Part shown: in pieces, positions 34,487 to 43,151 of the stretch
Layout: every line of letters starts with the position of its first letter
Position numbering within the stretch: position 1 is the first letter of the stretch
DNA from: CAYXVJ01 sp050309435
Lineage (GTDB): Bacteria > Bacillota > Clostridia > Saccharofermentanales > Fastidiosipilaceae
Reading direction: 5' to 3'
Assembly (NCBI GenBank): GCA_050309435.1
Contig: JBNRMJ010000020.1
Coordinates: 101,794-165,793 of the forward strand
DNA: 64,000 bases
Translations under genes and position numbers: made by a program
The notes under the pieces: model-generated
What the model was told of the DNA's origin: nothing
The model's database searches: none
What the model saw: the letters and a program-made list of their open reading frames with translations, nothing else

Positions 34487-35323
34487 ATGCCATTACTTGA
34501 AGTTGGGAATATATCCATCGAGTTTGGCGGTTTGAAAGCCGTCAACGATGTCAGTTTTAGTGTCGATCGAGGTGAAATCGTTGGTTTGATCGGTCCCAAC
34601 GGTGCCGGTAAAACGACTGTTTTTAACATTCTCACATCGGTTTATCAACCATCTGCCGGAGATCTGAGGCTGGCGGGCAAGTCTCTTTTAAATAATGCGA
34701 CCTGGCAGACCGTCGATTTGGGTATGGTACGTACTTTTCAGAATATCCGCCTGTTTAAAGGCCTTTCAGCCCTGGACAATATTCGTATCGGCTTTCATAA
34801 TCAGGGACGCTATCCGCTTCGTTCGAGTCTTTTACGCTTAAGGAGCTACTGGAAAGAAGAGCAGCGCTACACACGCGAGGCATTTGAATTACTGGATCTC
34901 TTCGGAATGCAGGATATCGCACATGTTCAGGCACGTAATCTTCCCTACGGGCAACAACGCAAGCTTGAGATCTGCCGCGCTCTGGCAGCCGCTCCCCAGA
35001 TTCTTCTTCTGGACGAACCGGCAGCGGGCATGAACGCAACGGAGACTCAGGAGCTGATGGACACGATTCGCTTGATCAGAGATGAATTCGAACTGGCCGT
35101 TGTCTTGATCGAACATGATATGAATCTTGTAATGGGTATTTGCGAGAGATTGATCGTGCTCGATTACGGACAGGTGATCGCAAGCGGAAAACCCGATGAA
35201 ATCAGAAATAATCAGCAAGTTATCAAAGCTTATCTCGGCACGCCTCTGGAAGAACTTTTAAGCGATCAGGACTATGATCCCGCTCTTGCGGATCAAATCG
35301 AGATAATTGGAGGCCGCGCATGA
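34487..35323 (+). CDS. livG: Branched-chain amino acid ABC transporter ATPase LivG
   Basis: A 278-residue ATPase. Walker A is GPNGAGKTT, the Q-loop region is VRTFQNIRLF, the signature-like segment is LPYGQQRKLEICRAL, and Walker B is ILLLDEPAAGM. The insertion between Walker A and the signature is the longer LivG type. Ribosome site AAAGGAG lies 9-15 bases upstream. Its stop overlaps the livF start (ATGA), so the two ATPases are made in equal amounts for a heterodimer. Confidence 0.94.
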   Translation: MPLLEVGNISIEFGGLKAVNDVSFSVDRGEIVGLIGPNGAGKTTVFNILTSVYQPSAGDLRLAGKSLLNNATWQTVDLGMVRTFQNIRLFKGLSALDNIRIGFHNQGRYPLRSSLLRLRSYWKEEQRYTREAFELLDLFGMQDIAHVQARNLPYGQQRKLEICRALAAAPQILLLDEPAAGMNATETQELMDTIRLIRDEFELAVVLIEHDMNLVMGICERLIVLDYGQVIASGKPDEIRNNQQVIKAYLGTPLEELLSDQDYDPALADQIEIIGGRA

Positions 35324-36057
35324 GTCAAGCAGACGAACGAACGAATAAAGTTATTTTAGAAGTGAAAGATCTTGAAGTATATTATAGTGCGATCCATGCT
35401 CTGAAAGGTCTTGGTTTTCAGGTTAACGAAGGGGAAATTATTTCTCTCATCGGTGCCAACGGTGCCGGAAAGACGACGATACTGCAAACGATCAGCGGTA
35501 TTTTAACGGCGCGAAGCGGCGAGATTACTTTCGACGGACATAATCTTCGTAAGATGCTGCCGCATCAGATCGTCGCAGCAGGCCTGGCCCATGTGCCGGA
35601 AGGTCGTCGTGTTTTTACGGGATTATCGGTTGAAGATAACCTTTTGATGGGCGGCTATCTGGTTAAATCCAAAGAGGAGGTAAATGCCGGACTGCGTCAG
35701 GCTTATCGCTTCTTCCCTCGTCTCGAAGAGCGACGCAATCAGAAAGCCGGTACGCTGTCGGGCGGCGAACAACAGATGCTTGCGATCGGACGCGCCTTGA
35801 TGTCCAAGCCTCGTCTCCTTCTGCTCGATGAACCGTCCATGGGTCTCTCGCCTGTTTTGACCCAGGAGATTTTCAATCGAATTCGAGAAATTGCCGCAAA
35901 CGGAACCACGATTCTCTTAGTCGAGCAAAACGCCTCTATGGCCCTGCAGCTGGCTAACCGTGCATATGTTATGGAAACCGGTCGTATTACCATGACAGGT
36001 CCTGCTCAGGCGCTGCTTCACGATACGCGGATACAAAAGGCCTATTTGGGCTCTTGA
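35320..36057 (+). CDS. livF: Branched-chain amino acid ABC transporter ATPase LivF
   Basis: A 245-residue ATPase, the partner of LivG. Walker A is GANGAGKTTILQTISG, the signature is LSGGEQQMLAIGRALMSKPRLLLLDEPSMGL, and the H-loop equivalent is VEQNASMAL. It has the LivF-type sequence AHVPEGRRVFTGLSVEDNLLMGGY. It ends the operon, with a terminator 41 bases downstream. Confidence 0.95.
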   Translation: MSQADERTNKVILEVKDLEVYYSAIHALKGLGFQVNEGEIISLIGANGAGKTTILQTISGILTARSGEITFDGHNLRKMLPHQIVAAGLAHVPEGRRVFTGLSVEDNLLMGGYLVKSKEEVNAGLRQAYRFFPRLEERRNQKAGTLSGGEQQMLAIGRALMSKPRLLLLDEPSMGLSPVLTQEIFNRIREIAANGTTILLVEQNASMALQLANRAYVMETGRITMTGPAQALLHDTRIQKAYLGS

Positions 36058-36097
36058 CTTATCCGTCCCGTAGATCTGATTTATTTGATTCAAAGAT

Positions 36098-36129
36098 AAG
36101 AGCCGAACTCGTTCATGAGTTTGGCTCTT
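36098..36129. terminator. Bidirectional terminator after livF
   Basis: AAGAGCCGAACTC (36098-36110) pairs with GAGTTTGGCTCTT (36117-36129), one G-U pair, 6-base loop. It separates livF from a convergent minus-strand gene. Confidence 0.75.
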
Positions 36130-36146
36130 TCTTACATGAGTATATG

Positions 36147-36950
36147 TTATGCAGTCGGTTGAGTCAGGAAGCCCAGATCCTGCAGCAAGTCCCGAATCTT
36201 CGGTACTGGATCGATCCACATAAAGATCATAATGATGACGACGATGATCAGGACAGAAATGATCAGCACGTTTCGCTGACGACGAATATATTCGCGTCGA
36301 CGTTTACGGTTGACTCTGGCAACCGTGGTGTAGCCTTTCAATCGATAGACTTTTTGTCTTCCGTGTCTTTTAACGCGATTGCCAATCCCCTGATAACGAT
36401 AAGGTTTATACATCGTGCTGCGCTGTCGACGGTTACCGTAGGCATTCCTGACAGAAGCCGTCATTGCCGCCATTCTCGTTTTTAAGCTCTCCGTACCTCG
36501 TTCGAGCAGGCTTCTTGTCGCCTCGGCCTGAGCGCTCGCATCATTAGGCAGAGTCGTGTTTGTCAGGGATGCCGTATCCGGCAGCTTATCGCCGGCTTGT
36601 CTGTCGTAACGGGCTCTTAGCTCCTGAGCAGAGATTTTCTCGTTTCTCCTGACCGCGTGTTCCTTGGTTTTTGTCTTCGAGTCGTGGCTAATAGACTGTA
36701 GTTTTTGACGGAAGGAAGCGCCGGTTTTCTGTAGCGACGCTTTCAGTTTCGGCCAGGTGCTCGTCGTCCAGGTCTTCTTCCCGTTTACCAGACTCTTACT
36801 TAGCTTGGAATAAGTGCGACGAAAAGCCTTCCCGGTCTTTTGTGTAAAAGACCGGAAAGCCAGGACAATCTGATCCGACATGGCTTGCGATTGATCAGGC
36901 TTATTATCGCCGTTTTCAACACGATTTTTCTGCGGCTGCTCTTCACTCAT
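36147..36950 (-). CDS. Hypothetical basic protein with one C-terminal membrane segment
   Basis: A 267-residue protein I do not recognise. The first 230 residues are hydrophilic, rich in K, R, S, T and Q and probably disordered (SFTQKTGKAFRRTYSKLSKS, LKTRMAAMTASVRNAYGNRR). A cluster of basic residues (VNRKRRREYIRRQR) directly precedes a single hydrophobic segment (VLIISVLIIVVIIMIFMWI, about 232-250), leaving a 17-residue end. This predicts a tail-anchored-like topology with the basic part in the cytoplasm. It lies 3 bases after the aminopeptidase stop, so the two are cotranscribed. Confidence 0.65.
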   Translation of the reverse strand: MSEEQPQKNRVENGDNKPDQSQAMSDQIVLAFRSFTQKTGKAFRRTYSKLSKSLVNGKKTWTTSTWPKLKASLQKTGASFRQKLQSISHDSKTKTKEHAVRRNEKISAQELRARYDRQAGDKLPDTASLTNTTLPNDASAQAEATRSLLERGTESLKTRMAAMTASVRNAYGNRRQRSTMYKPYRYQGIGNRVKRHGRQKVYRLKGYTTVARVNRKRRREYIRRQRNVLIISVLIIVVIIMIFMWIDPVPKIRDLLQDLGFLTQPTA

Positions 36951-36953
36951 CGA

Positions 36954-38411
36954 TTAGAGAATCTCCATAAAGGTTTTGTAAGCCAGATAGGTGTAGTAAA
37001 CATCCAGACGATGAACTACTTCCATAGGTGCATGCATGCTGAGTACGGGCACGCCGCAGTCAAGGACTTCGATTCCGAGATTGGCAAAGAACTTGGCAAT
37101 GGTGCCTCCGCCTCCCTGGTCTACTTTACCCATTTCACCTGTCTGCCATGCGATCTTATGCTCGTCAAATAGGCGCGTTACGCTGGCCATGAACTCGCTG
37201 TTGGCATCACTAGCTCCGCCTTTACCGCCGGAACCGGTCGCTTTGACAAGGCCGATACCGCGTCCCATGTAAGCGGAGTTACGGGGATCGGAAACGGACG
37301 CAAAGGTCGGATCGAAACCGTTGGTAACGTCGGCCGAGAGCATACGGCTGTTTTCAAGCGTATAGCGGAAGCCGAGTTCGTCGTAAGCACCGTTGCCGCG
37401 TGCATAGATGTCGGCCAGGAATGTTTCGTACTCCTTGGAAGCGGCGCCTGTATTGCCCTGACTGCCGACTTCTTCCTTATCGGAGATCAGGATCACGGCC
37501 GTGTGCTTCGGCTTGTCAATCGCCTGCAAAGCTGCCAGTGCGGGATAGGCACAGACACGGTCATCGTGTCCGTAAGCACCGATAAAGCTGCGGTCCAGCC
37601 CGATATCTCTGGCCTTAAATGCGGGGACCATATAGAGTTCGGCAGAAGTCAGATCATGTTCCGTGATGCCGTATGTCTCATACAGTAAATTCAGAATGCC
37701 GAGTTTAAAGCGTCCGCCCGTTTCCTCCGGGAAAGGACGACCGCCGAAGAGAACGTTTAGTTCTTCGCCCGTGATCACCTGGGCTGCGTTCTTCGTCATC
37801 TGTTCGCGACTGAGGTGAATCAGAAGGTCTGTGATGGTAAAAATCGGATCTTCGTCCTTTTCGCCAATCGAGATCTTCACCACTTCTCCGTCGGCCTTAA
37901 CGACCGTTCCGTGCAGAGCCAGGGGAATCGTGGCCCACTGATACTTCTTGACGCCGCCGTAATAGTGCGTCTTCAAGAGCACCATTTCATTGTCTTCATA
38001 GATCGGGTAAGGCTTAAGATCCAGGCGGGGCGAATCAATGTGAGCACCGACAATATTAAAGCCTTCGCTAACAGGCTGGCTGCCGACAACAGCAGCCAGC
38101 AGAGCCTTTTTGTGCAGGACACGGTAGACCTTGTCGCCTGCTTCCAGTTTCTCTTTGGAACGAATATCGACATAGCCCGCGGCATTCAGCTCTAAAAGAG
38201 CTTCTTCGACAAATTCTCTTTCCGTTTTGGATTTATCCAGGAATGTTTTATAGTTATCGTTTAATGAATTGGCAAACTCGAGTTCCTCATCACTGATCAG
38301 GTCCCACGCGTTTTTGAAAGTAACTTGCAGTTTCTTTTTCAGCAAGTCGGCTTTCTTCTCGCCTTGTCCCTCATTTTCATGTTTTACTTCCGGGTTCGTA
38401 AATTCAGTCAT
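36954..38411 (-). CDS. M18 family aminopeptidase
   Basis: A 485-residue zinc aminopeptidase of the M18 (aspartyl aminopeptidase) family, which releases N-terminal, often acidic, residues from peptides in the cytoplasm. The metal-site motifs are VGAHIDSPRLDLKP, ISDKEEVGSQGNTGA and SADVTNGFDPTF, and the C-terminal PVLSMHAPMEVVHRLD carries the last ligand. It is transcribed from a promoter divergent from the PHP phosphatase. Its substrate is not decided by sequence. Confidence 0.93.
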   Translation of the reverse strand: MTEFTNPEVKHENEGQGEKKADLLKKKLQVTFKNAWDLISDEELEFANSLNDNYKTFLDKSKTEREFVEEALLELNAAGYVDIRSKEKLEAGDKVYRVLHKKALLAAVVGSQPVSEGFNIVGAHIDSPRLDLKPYPIYEDNEMVLLKTHYYGGVKKYQWATIPLALHGTVVKADGEVVKISIGEKDEDPIFTITDLLIHLSREQMTKNAAQVITGEELNVLFGGRPFPEETGGRFKLGILNLLYETYGITEHDLTSAELYMVPAFKARDIGLDRSFIGAYGHDDRVCAYPALAALQAIDKPKHTAVILISDKEEVGSQGNTGAASKEYETFLADIYARGNGAYDELGFRYTLENSRMLSADVTNGFDPTFASVSDPRNSAYMGRGIGLVKATGSGGKGGASDANSEFMASVTRLFDEHKIAWQTGEMGKVDQGGGGTIAKFFANLGIEVLDCGVPVLSMHAPMEVVHRLDVYYTYLAYKTFMEIL

Positions 38412-38443
38412 ATAGGCTCCTCTATTCTTACAATTTGATTCTT

Positions 38444-38469
38444 ATTATACTCGATATCTCTGCTAAAAT
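38444..38469. promoter_or_regulatory. Divergent promoters for the aminopeptidase and the PHP phosphatase
   Basis: Plus strand: extended -10 TGCTAAAAT at 38461-38469, 41 bases before the phosphatase ATG. Minus strand: TATAAT at 38449-38444 with a weak TTAATT 17 bases upstream, for the aminopeptidase. The two overlap within the 98-bp spacer. Confidence 0.5.
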
Positions 38470-38509
38470 TAAGGCTATTACGATCGATAGACCGAATTCG
38501 GAGGTTTGA

Positions 38510-39394
38510 ATGCCCACACGTTATCACGACAACCATAATCACACGGCTCGTTTCTCGCCCGATGCCGGGCAAACGCTCGACGAACTCGTCGCGGACGCTA
38601 TGGCCCGCGGCCTTGGCGGACTTACGCTGACGGATCATTACGATAAAGATATGATTACCGGCGAACCGATTCCGGGCCTCTCGCCTTACGGTAAACCGGA
38701 TAATCCGGAAGAATGGGTCTTTGATTTCGACGAGTACCGCCGGGTTATCATGGCCAAACAACTGGATTTGTTGGATCAAAACAGCGATTTCAAATTGCTC
38801 CGCGGTGTCGAGATCGGTTACGTCCCCTATCAAACCGCCGAGCTTTGGCCTTTTATGGCTACAAGCGATTTTGATTCGCTGATTTTATCCGTACACTGCG
38901 TAGACGGAAAAGACATCTACTTTCATCGGGATGCCTATCAAAACGGCTACAAGCCTGCCTACAGACGTTATCTGGAGCATATAATCGATATGCTGGAAAA
39001 GAATCTGGATTTCGATATCGTTGGCCATTTTGATTACGTAACACGTTATGTCGAAGGTAAACCAAAGCCGATTTTATACCGGGAGTTTTCCGACTACTTT
39101 GACCAGATATTTACCCTGATGCTGGAACAGGGAAAAACGTTTGAGTTAAATACCCGCACCCGTTACCGGACATTGGATTCCGATCAGGTAGATATCGGAG
39201 TCCAGGATATCGATATCTTCCGTCGTTATAAAGAAATGGGCGGCGAATATCTGGCATTAAGTTCGGATAGCCATGAAGCAGGTAACTGCGGACGAGGTTT
39301 CGAAGAGGCCGGAGCGATGCTCTATCGGGCCGGTTTGCGATACCTCTGCTATTTTGAAAAGCGTAAACCCGTTGTAACGAAACTTGAAATCTGA
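38510..39394 (+). CDS. PHP-domain phosphatase, histidinol-phosphatase (HisK) type
   Basis: A 294-residue PHP-fold metallophosphoesterase. The metal motifs are DNHNHTARFSPDA at the N-terminus, LTLTDHYDKD, LLRGVEIGY, SVHCVDGKDIY and LSSDSHEAGNCGRGFEEA near the end. This arrangement fits the HisK-type histidinol phosphate phosphatase of Firmicutes, but related PHP proteins have other substrates and no other his gene is in the window. A GGAGG site lies 7 bases upstream. It converges with rarA across 19 bases. Confidence 0.78.
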   Translation: MPTRYHDNHNHTARFSPDAGQTLDELVADAMARGLGGLTLTDHYDKDMITGEPIPGLSPYGKPDNPEEWVFDFDEYRRVIMAKQLDLLDQNSDFKLLRGVEIGYVPYQTAELWPFMATSDFDSLILSVHCVDGKDIYFHRDAYQNGYKPAYRRYLEHIIDMLEKNLDFDIVGHFDYVTRYVEGKPKPILYREFSDYFDQIFTLMLEQGKTFELNTRTRYRTLDSDQVDIGVQDIDIFRRYKEMGGEYLALSSDSHEAGNCGRGFEEAGAMLYRAGLRYLCYFEKRKPVVTKLEI

Positions 39395-39413
39395 CGCTTA
39401 TCGTGCGGCGTGC

Positions 39414-40700
39414 TTACGATTCTTTCCCGCGACGTTTATGAAGCCAGTCGGCAATACGGCCTTCATATCCGTTGGTTGTCGGATCATAGTAGATCTCGTC
39501 TTTTAGTTCATCCGGCAGATACTGTTGCTCGACAACCGAACCCGGATAATCGTGAGGATACTTGTAACCGATTCCGTAACCCAGCTCTTTCATACCGCTG
39601 ACCGGTGCATTCCTGATATGATAAGGGATGTCGCCGGTCCTTCTGTTTCTGACATCATCCAGCGCTTTATCGATAGCCAGGTAAGCTGCGTTCGACTTGG
39701 GACTGGTAGCAACCATAATAGCGGCCTGAGATAAGATAATCCGAGCTTCGGGCATACCGAGGCGAACAATCGCGTCGTAAGCCGCTACGGCGAGCTGCAG
39801 GGCCTGAGGATTGGCCATGCCCACATCTTCGGATGCGCAGATGACGATGCGGCGTGCCAGAAACTCGATATCTTCCCCGCCTTCCAAAGCCCGGGCCAGG
39901 TAAAAAACAGCTGCGTCCGGATCGGATCCTCTCATGGATTTAATGAAAGCCGATATCGTGTCGTAATGTGCTTCGCCCGTCGTGTCAAAAGGCTGGGCCC
40001 GGCTCTGCATGCAGTCTTGCATGATTTCCGGAGTTAGATAGATGATTCCGTCGTCGGAAGGGTCGGTCGAAACGACGGCCAGTTCAAGCGCATTCAAAGC
40101 GCGTCTGGCGTCACCGTTCGATATATTGGCGACATAATCGAAAGCCTCTTTGCTCATATTGACTTTAAGCTTGCCAAAACCACGCTCCTCATCCTTGAGC
40201 GCCTGCCTCATGATCTCTTTGATCTCGGCTTCACCAAGCAACTCCAGTTTAAAAACCGTGGATCGGGAGACGAGCGCTTTATTGACTTCGAAATAGGGGT
40301 TTTCCGTTGTCGCACCGATGAGTATGAGGCTGCCGTCTTCCACTTGCGGCAGGAGTGCATCTTGCTGCGCTTTATTGAAACGATGAATTTCGTCTATGAA
40401 CAAGACCGTACGGCCTTTGGGATTTGTGAACTCGTTTTTTGTCTCCGCCACGACGGCCTTAATATCCGCCACACCCGATGTAACGGCATTAAGCTTGCGA
40501 AACGGAAGTTCGGTACCGGCCGCAATCACTCTGGCCAGCGACGTCTTTCCCGTCCCGGGCGGTCCGAAAAGAATAATGGAACTCAGGCGGTCTGCTTTAA
40601 TCAATCGATGCAAAAGTTTGCCCGGAGCCAGTATATGTTTTTGTCCAATAAACTCTTCCAGATTTCGAGGAGCCATACGGTAAGCTAAGGGTTCGTTCAT
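39414..40700 (-). CDS. rarA: Replication-associated recombination ATPase RarA (MgsA)
   Basis: A 428-residue clamp-loader-like AAA+ ATPase acting at stalled replication forks. It begins with RMAPRNLEEFIGQKHIL. Walker A is FGPPGTGKTSLARVIA, Walker B is LFIDEIHRFNKAQQD, sensor 1 is LIGATTENPYFEVN, and ANGDARRALN-type text is present as SNGDARRALNALE. The C-terminal tetramerisation region has KSMRGSDPDAAVFYLARAL. It begins one base after the glyA stop and is the last gene of the GntR-nifS-thiI-glyA-rarA run. Confidence 0.95.
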   Translation of the reverse strand: MNEPLAYRMAPRNLEEFIGQKHILAPGKLLHRLIKADRLSSIILFGPPGTGKTSLARVIAAGTELPFRKLNAVTSGVADIKAVVAETKNEFTNPKGRTVLFIDEIHRFNKAQQDALLPQVEDGSLILIGATTENPYFEVNKALVSRSTVFKLELLGEAEIKEIMRQALKDEERGFGKLKVNMSKEAFDYVANISNGDARRALNALELAVVSTDPSDDGIIYLTPEIMQDCMQSRAQPFDTTGEAHYDTISAFIKSMRGSDPDAAVFYLARALEGGEDIEFLARRIVICASEDVGMANPQALQLAVAAYDAIVRLGMPEARIILSQAAIMVATSPKSNAAYLAIDKALDDVRNRRTGDIPYHIRNAPVSGMKELGYGIGYKYPHDYPGSVVEQQYLPDELKDEIYYDPTTNGYEGRIADWLHKRRGKES

Positions 40701-40701
40701 A

Positions 40702-41946
40702 TCAAGTCAATTCTGCATATAGCGGGTACCGCTCGACGATCGCCCGGACGCGAGCGATGATCTCTTCCTTCGACTGTTCGAATGATTCGATTGTCAAAAA
40801 GATGAGATCGGCGATCTCTTTCATATCTGTTGTGCCCATACCCCGAGTCGTCACGGCTGCCGTACCGATGCGAAGGCCGCTGGTTACAAACGGGCCTGCT
40901 TCATCAAACGGGATGGTGTTCTTATTGGTCGTGATATTCACTTCGTCAAGACGCTGTTGTAACTCTTTTCCGCTGATACCGCTTTTTCTCAAATCAAGGA
41001 GAATCAAGTGGTTATCGGTGCCTCCGGAAACCAGATCGAGGTTGCGATCGATCAGAGCTTCGGCCAAAGCAGCTGCATTGGCGATGACTTGCTCTTGATA
41101 GCGTTTGAAAGATGGATCGAGCGCTTCTTTTAAAGCTACGGCCTTACCGGCAATGACATGCATGAGCGGTCCGCCCTGTTGTCCCGGGAAAATCGCACTG
41201 TCGATTTTCTTGGCATACTCGGCCATACACATGATAATACCGCCGCGAGGACCGCGAAGCGTCTTGTGTGTCGTCGTGGTGACGAAGTCGGCATATGGAA
41301 CCGGGCTGGGGTGCAAACCCGCCGCAACAAGACCGGCGATATGAGCCATGTCGACGAGAAGGAGTGCGCCGCATTCATCTGCGATCTCGCGGAATTTCTT
41401 GAAATCAATGATTCTGGGATAGGCTGATGCACCGGCTACGATCATTTTCGGCTTAATCTCGAGAGCTTGCTCGCGAAGCCTGTCATAGTCGATTAAGGAG
41501 CTTTCCGGATCGACTTGATAGAAATAAGCATCATAGGTCTTTCCGGATACGTTTTTCGACATGCCGTGAGTCAGATGACCGCCGTGATTTAAATCCATCC
41601 CGAGAATTCTATCTCCCGGTTCCAGCATGGCAAAGTAGACGGCCGTGTTGGCCTGTGCGCCTGAATGGGGCTGCACATTAACATGATCTGCCCCGAAAAG
41701 CTCTTTACAGCGGGAAATCGCCAGATTCTCGACGATATCGACATACTCGCAGCCGCCGTAATAGCGACGCCCGGGATATCCTTCCGCATACTTGTTGGTC
41801 AGCGGACTGCCCACAGCTTCGAGGACAGCATCGGAAACAAAGTTCTCGGACGCGATCAATTCGAGTTTGCTTCGCTGGCGATCGAGTTCGGCCAGCACGG
41901 CTTCATGTACATCGGGATCGGCAGCTGCCAGATTGGGATAGAGCAT
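40702..41946 (-). CDS. glyA: Serine hydroxymethyltransferase
   Basis: A 414-residue PLP enzyme converting serine and tetrahydrofolate to glycine and methylene-THF. I start it at the ATG at 41946 because ATGGAGGTAAAC lies directly before it; the frame is open 50 codons further but that part overlaps thiI. Motifs are LELIASENFVS, YPGRRYYGGCEYVD, VDMAHIAGLVAAGLHPSP and the PLP lysine in TTTTHKTLRGPRGG. It starts 11 bases after the thiI stop. Confidence 0.96.
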   Translation of the reverse strand: MLYPNLAAADPDVHEAVLAELDRQRSKLELIASENFVSDAVLEAVGSPLTNKYAEGYPGRRYYGGCEYVDIVENLAISRCKELFGADHVNVQPHSGAQANTAVYFAMLEPGDRILGMDLNHGGHLTHGMSKNVSGKTYDAYFYQVDPESSLIDYDRLREQALEIKPKMIVAGASAYPRIIDFKKFREIADECGALLLVDMAHIAGLVAAGLHPSPVPYADFVTTTTHKTLRGPRGGIIMCMAEYAKKIDSAIFPGQQGGPLMHVIAGKAVALKEALDPSFKRYQEQVIANAAALAEALIDRNLDLVSGGTDNHLILLDLRKSGISGKELQQRLDEVNITTNKNTIPFDEAGPFVTSGLRIGTAAVTTRGMGTTDMKEIADLIFLTIESFEQSKEEIIARVRAIVERYPLYAELT

Positions 41947-41957
41947 GTTTACCTCCA

Positions 41958-43151
41958 TTAGTATGAGATCTTTAATGTTTCGACTTTTTCGACACCTTCG
42001 GCCGTCAAAGCTTCGATATCCAGTTTTTCTTCCGCCATCGCGGCTTGTTTCAACGTCGGACGGGTTTTGGGGTGCTTGGCCACGAAGATCGTACAACAGT
42101 CTTCATACGGCAGAATCGATGTCTCGAACGTACCGATCTTGCGAGCCAGTTCAATCGTCTGATCCTTGTCTACGCCGATCAAAGGACGGAAGACGGGCAT
42201 GCTTGTAACAGCCGCCGTGCAAGCCAGTGCTTCGGTTGTCTGACTGGCGACTTGTCCCAGGCTTTCTCCCGTGATCATAGCCTGACATCCTCTTGTCACG
42301 GCGAGACGTTCCGCGATGCGATACATCATGCGGCGCATGACAATCGTCATCATATCATCGGGACAATTGGCGCGCAGATTCATCTGGATATCGGTGAAAT
42401 CGACGATATGAAGTTTGATCTGACCGCTATATTGACTGACGATCCTGGCCAGGTCGATAACCTTTTCTTTGGCTCTGTCGCTCGTATACGGGAAGGTATG
42501 GAAGTAAACCGCTTCAATTTCCACACCTCTTCCCGCCATCATATAGGCAGCAACAGGACTGTCGATACCACCTGACAAAAGCAGCATGGCTTTTCCGGAT
42601 GAACCGACGGGGAGACCCTTTAAGCCCGGTATGATTTCGCTGTAAATATATATGTGGTCGCGCACTTCAACCCAAACGGTTATATCCGGATTATGGACAT
42701 CTACCCTGAGATCGTCTACTTCATCCAGCATAACGGCGCCGACTTCGCGAGCGATATCCATCGAATCCCATTCGAAAGATTTATCGCCGCGTTTTGCTTC
42801 CACTTTAAAGCTTTTCGTGCGCAGAGTATCGCTCATGTCACGAGCATAATCACGAGCTCCGTCGAGCAGATTATCTTTGGAAATTTCAGCCATTAAGCGA
42901 CGAACCGGACTTGCCGATACCAGACCGAATACAGTCGTGGCCACATGAAGCGCCTCGTCGATCGAGCAGGCGGCGCCCTCGTCTTGCGGTTCGATCCAGA
43001 TTCTGGACTGCGATTGGAAGGTATTGAAATTGCCGATGTGTTTAAGGCGTCGGCGTATCGTTCCCATTAAGCGCTTCTCGAAGCTGTGGCGGTTTAAGCC
43101 TTTAAGTGTAATCTCGCCAAGGCGAGCCAGGATAATTTCATCGTATTTCAT
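41958..43151 (-). CDS. thiI: tRNA 4-thiouridine synthetase ThiI, rhodanese-free form
   Basis: A 397-residue enzyme that adenylates U8 of tRNA and inserts sulfur, and often also serves thiamine synthesis. It has an N-terminal ferredoxin-like and THUMP region (about 1-165), and the PP-loop motif LLLSGGIDSPVAAYMMAGRG. The protein ends after about 390 residues, so the C-terminal rhodanese domain of E. coli ThiI is absent. Such short ThiI proteins receive sulfur from a dedicated desulfurase. That partner is encoded directly upstream with a 4-base overlap (ATGA). Confidence 0.95.
   Translation of the reverse strand: MKYDEIILARLGEITLKGLNRHSFEKRLMGTIRRRLKHIGNFNTFQSQSRIWIEPQDEGAACSIDEALHVATTVFGLVSASPVRRLMAEISKDNLLDGARDYARDMSDTLRTKSFKVEAKRGDKSFEWDSMDIAREVGAVMLDEVDDLRVDVHNPDITVWVEVRDHIYIYSEIIPGLKGLPVGSSGKAMLLLSGGIDSPVAAYMMAGRGVEIEAVYFHTFPYTSDRAKEKVIDLARIVSQYSGQIKLHIVDFTDIQMNLRANCPDDMMTIVMRRMMYRIAERLAVTRGCQAMITGESLGQVASQTTEALACTAAVTSMPVFRPLIGVDKDQTIELARKIGTFETSILPYEDCCTIFVAKHPKTRPTLKQAAMAEEKLDIEALTAEGVEKVETLKISY

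Noticed and set aside
41947..42096. 50-residue N-terminal extension of GlyA
   Set aside because: The stretch is antisense-free but overlaps thiI in another frame, has an arginine-rich composition unlike GlyA, and a strong ribosome site precedes the ATG at 41946.
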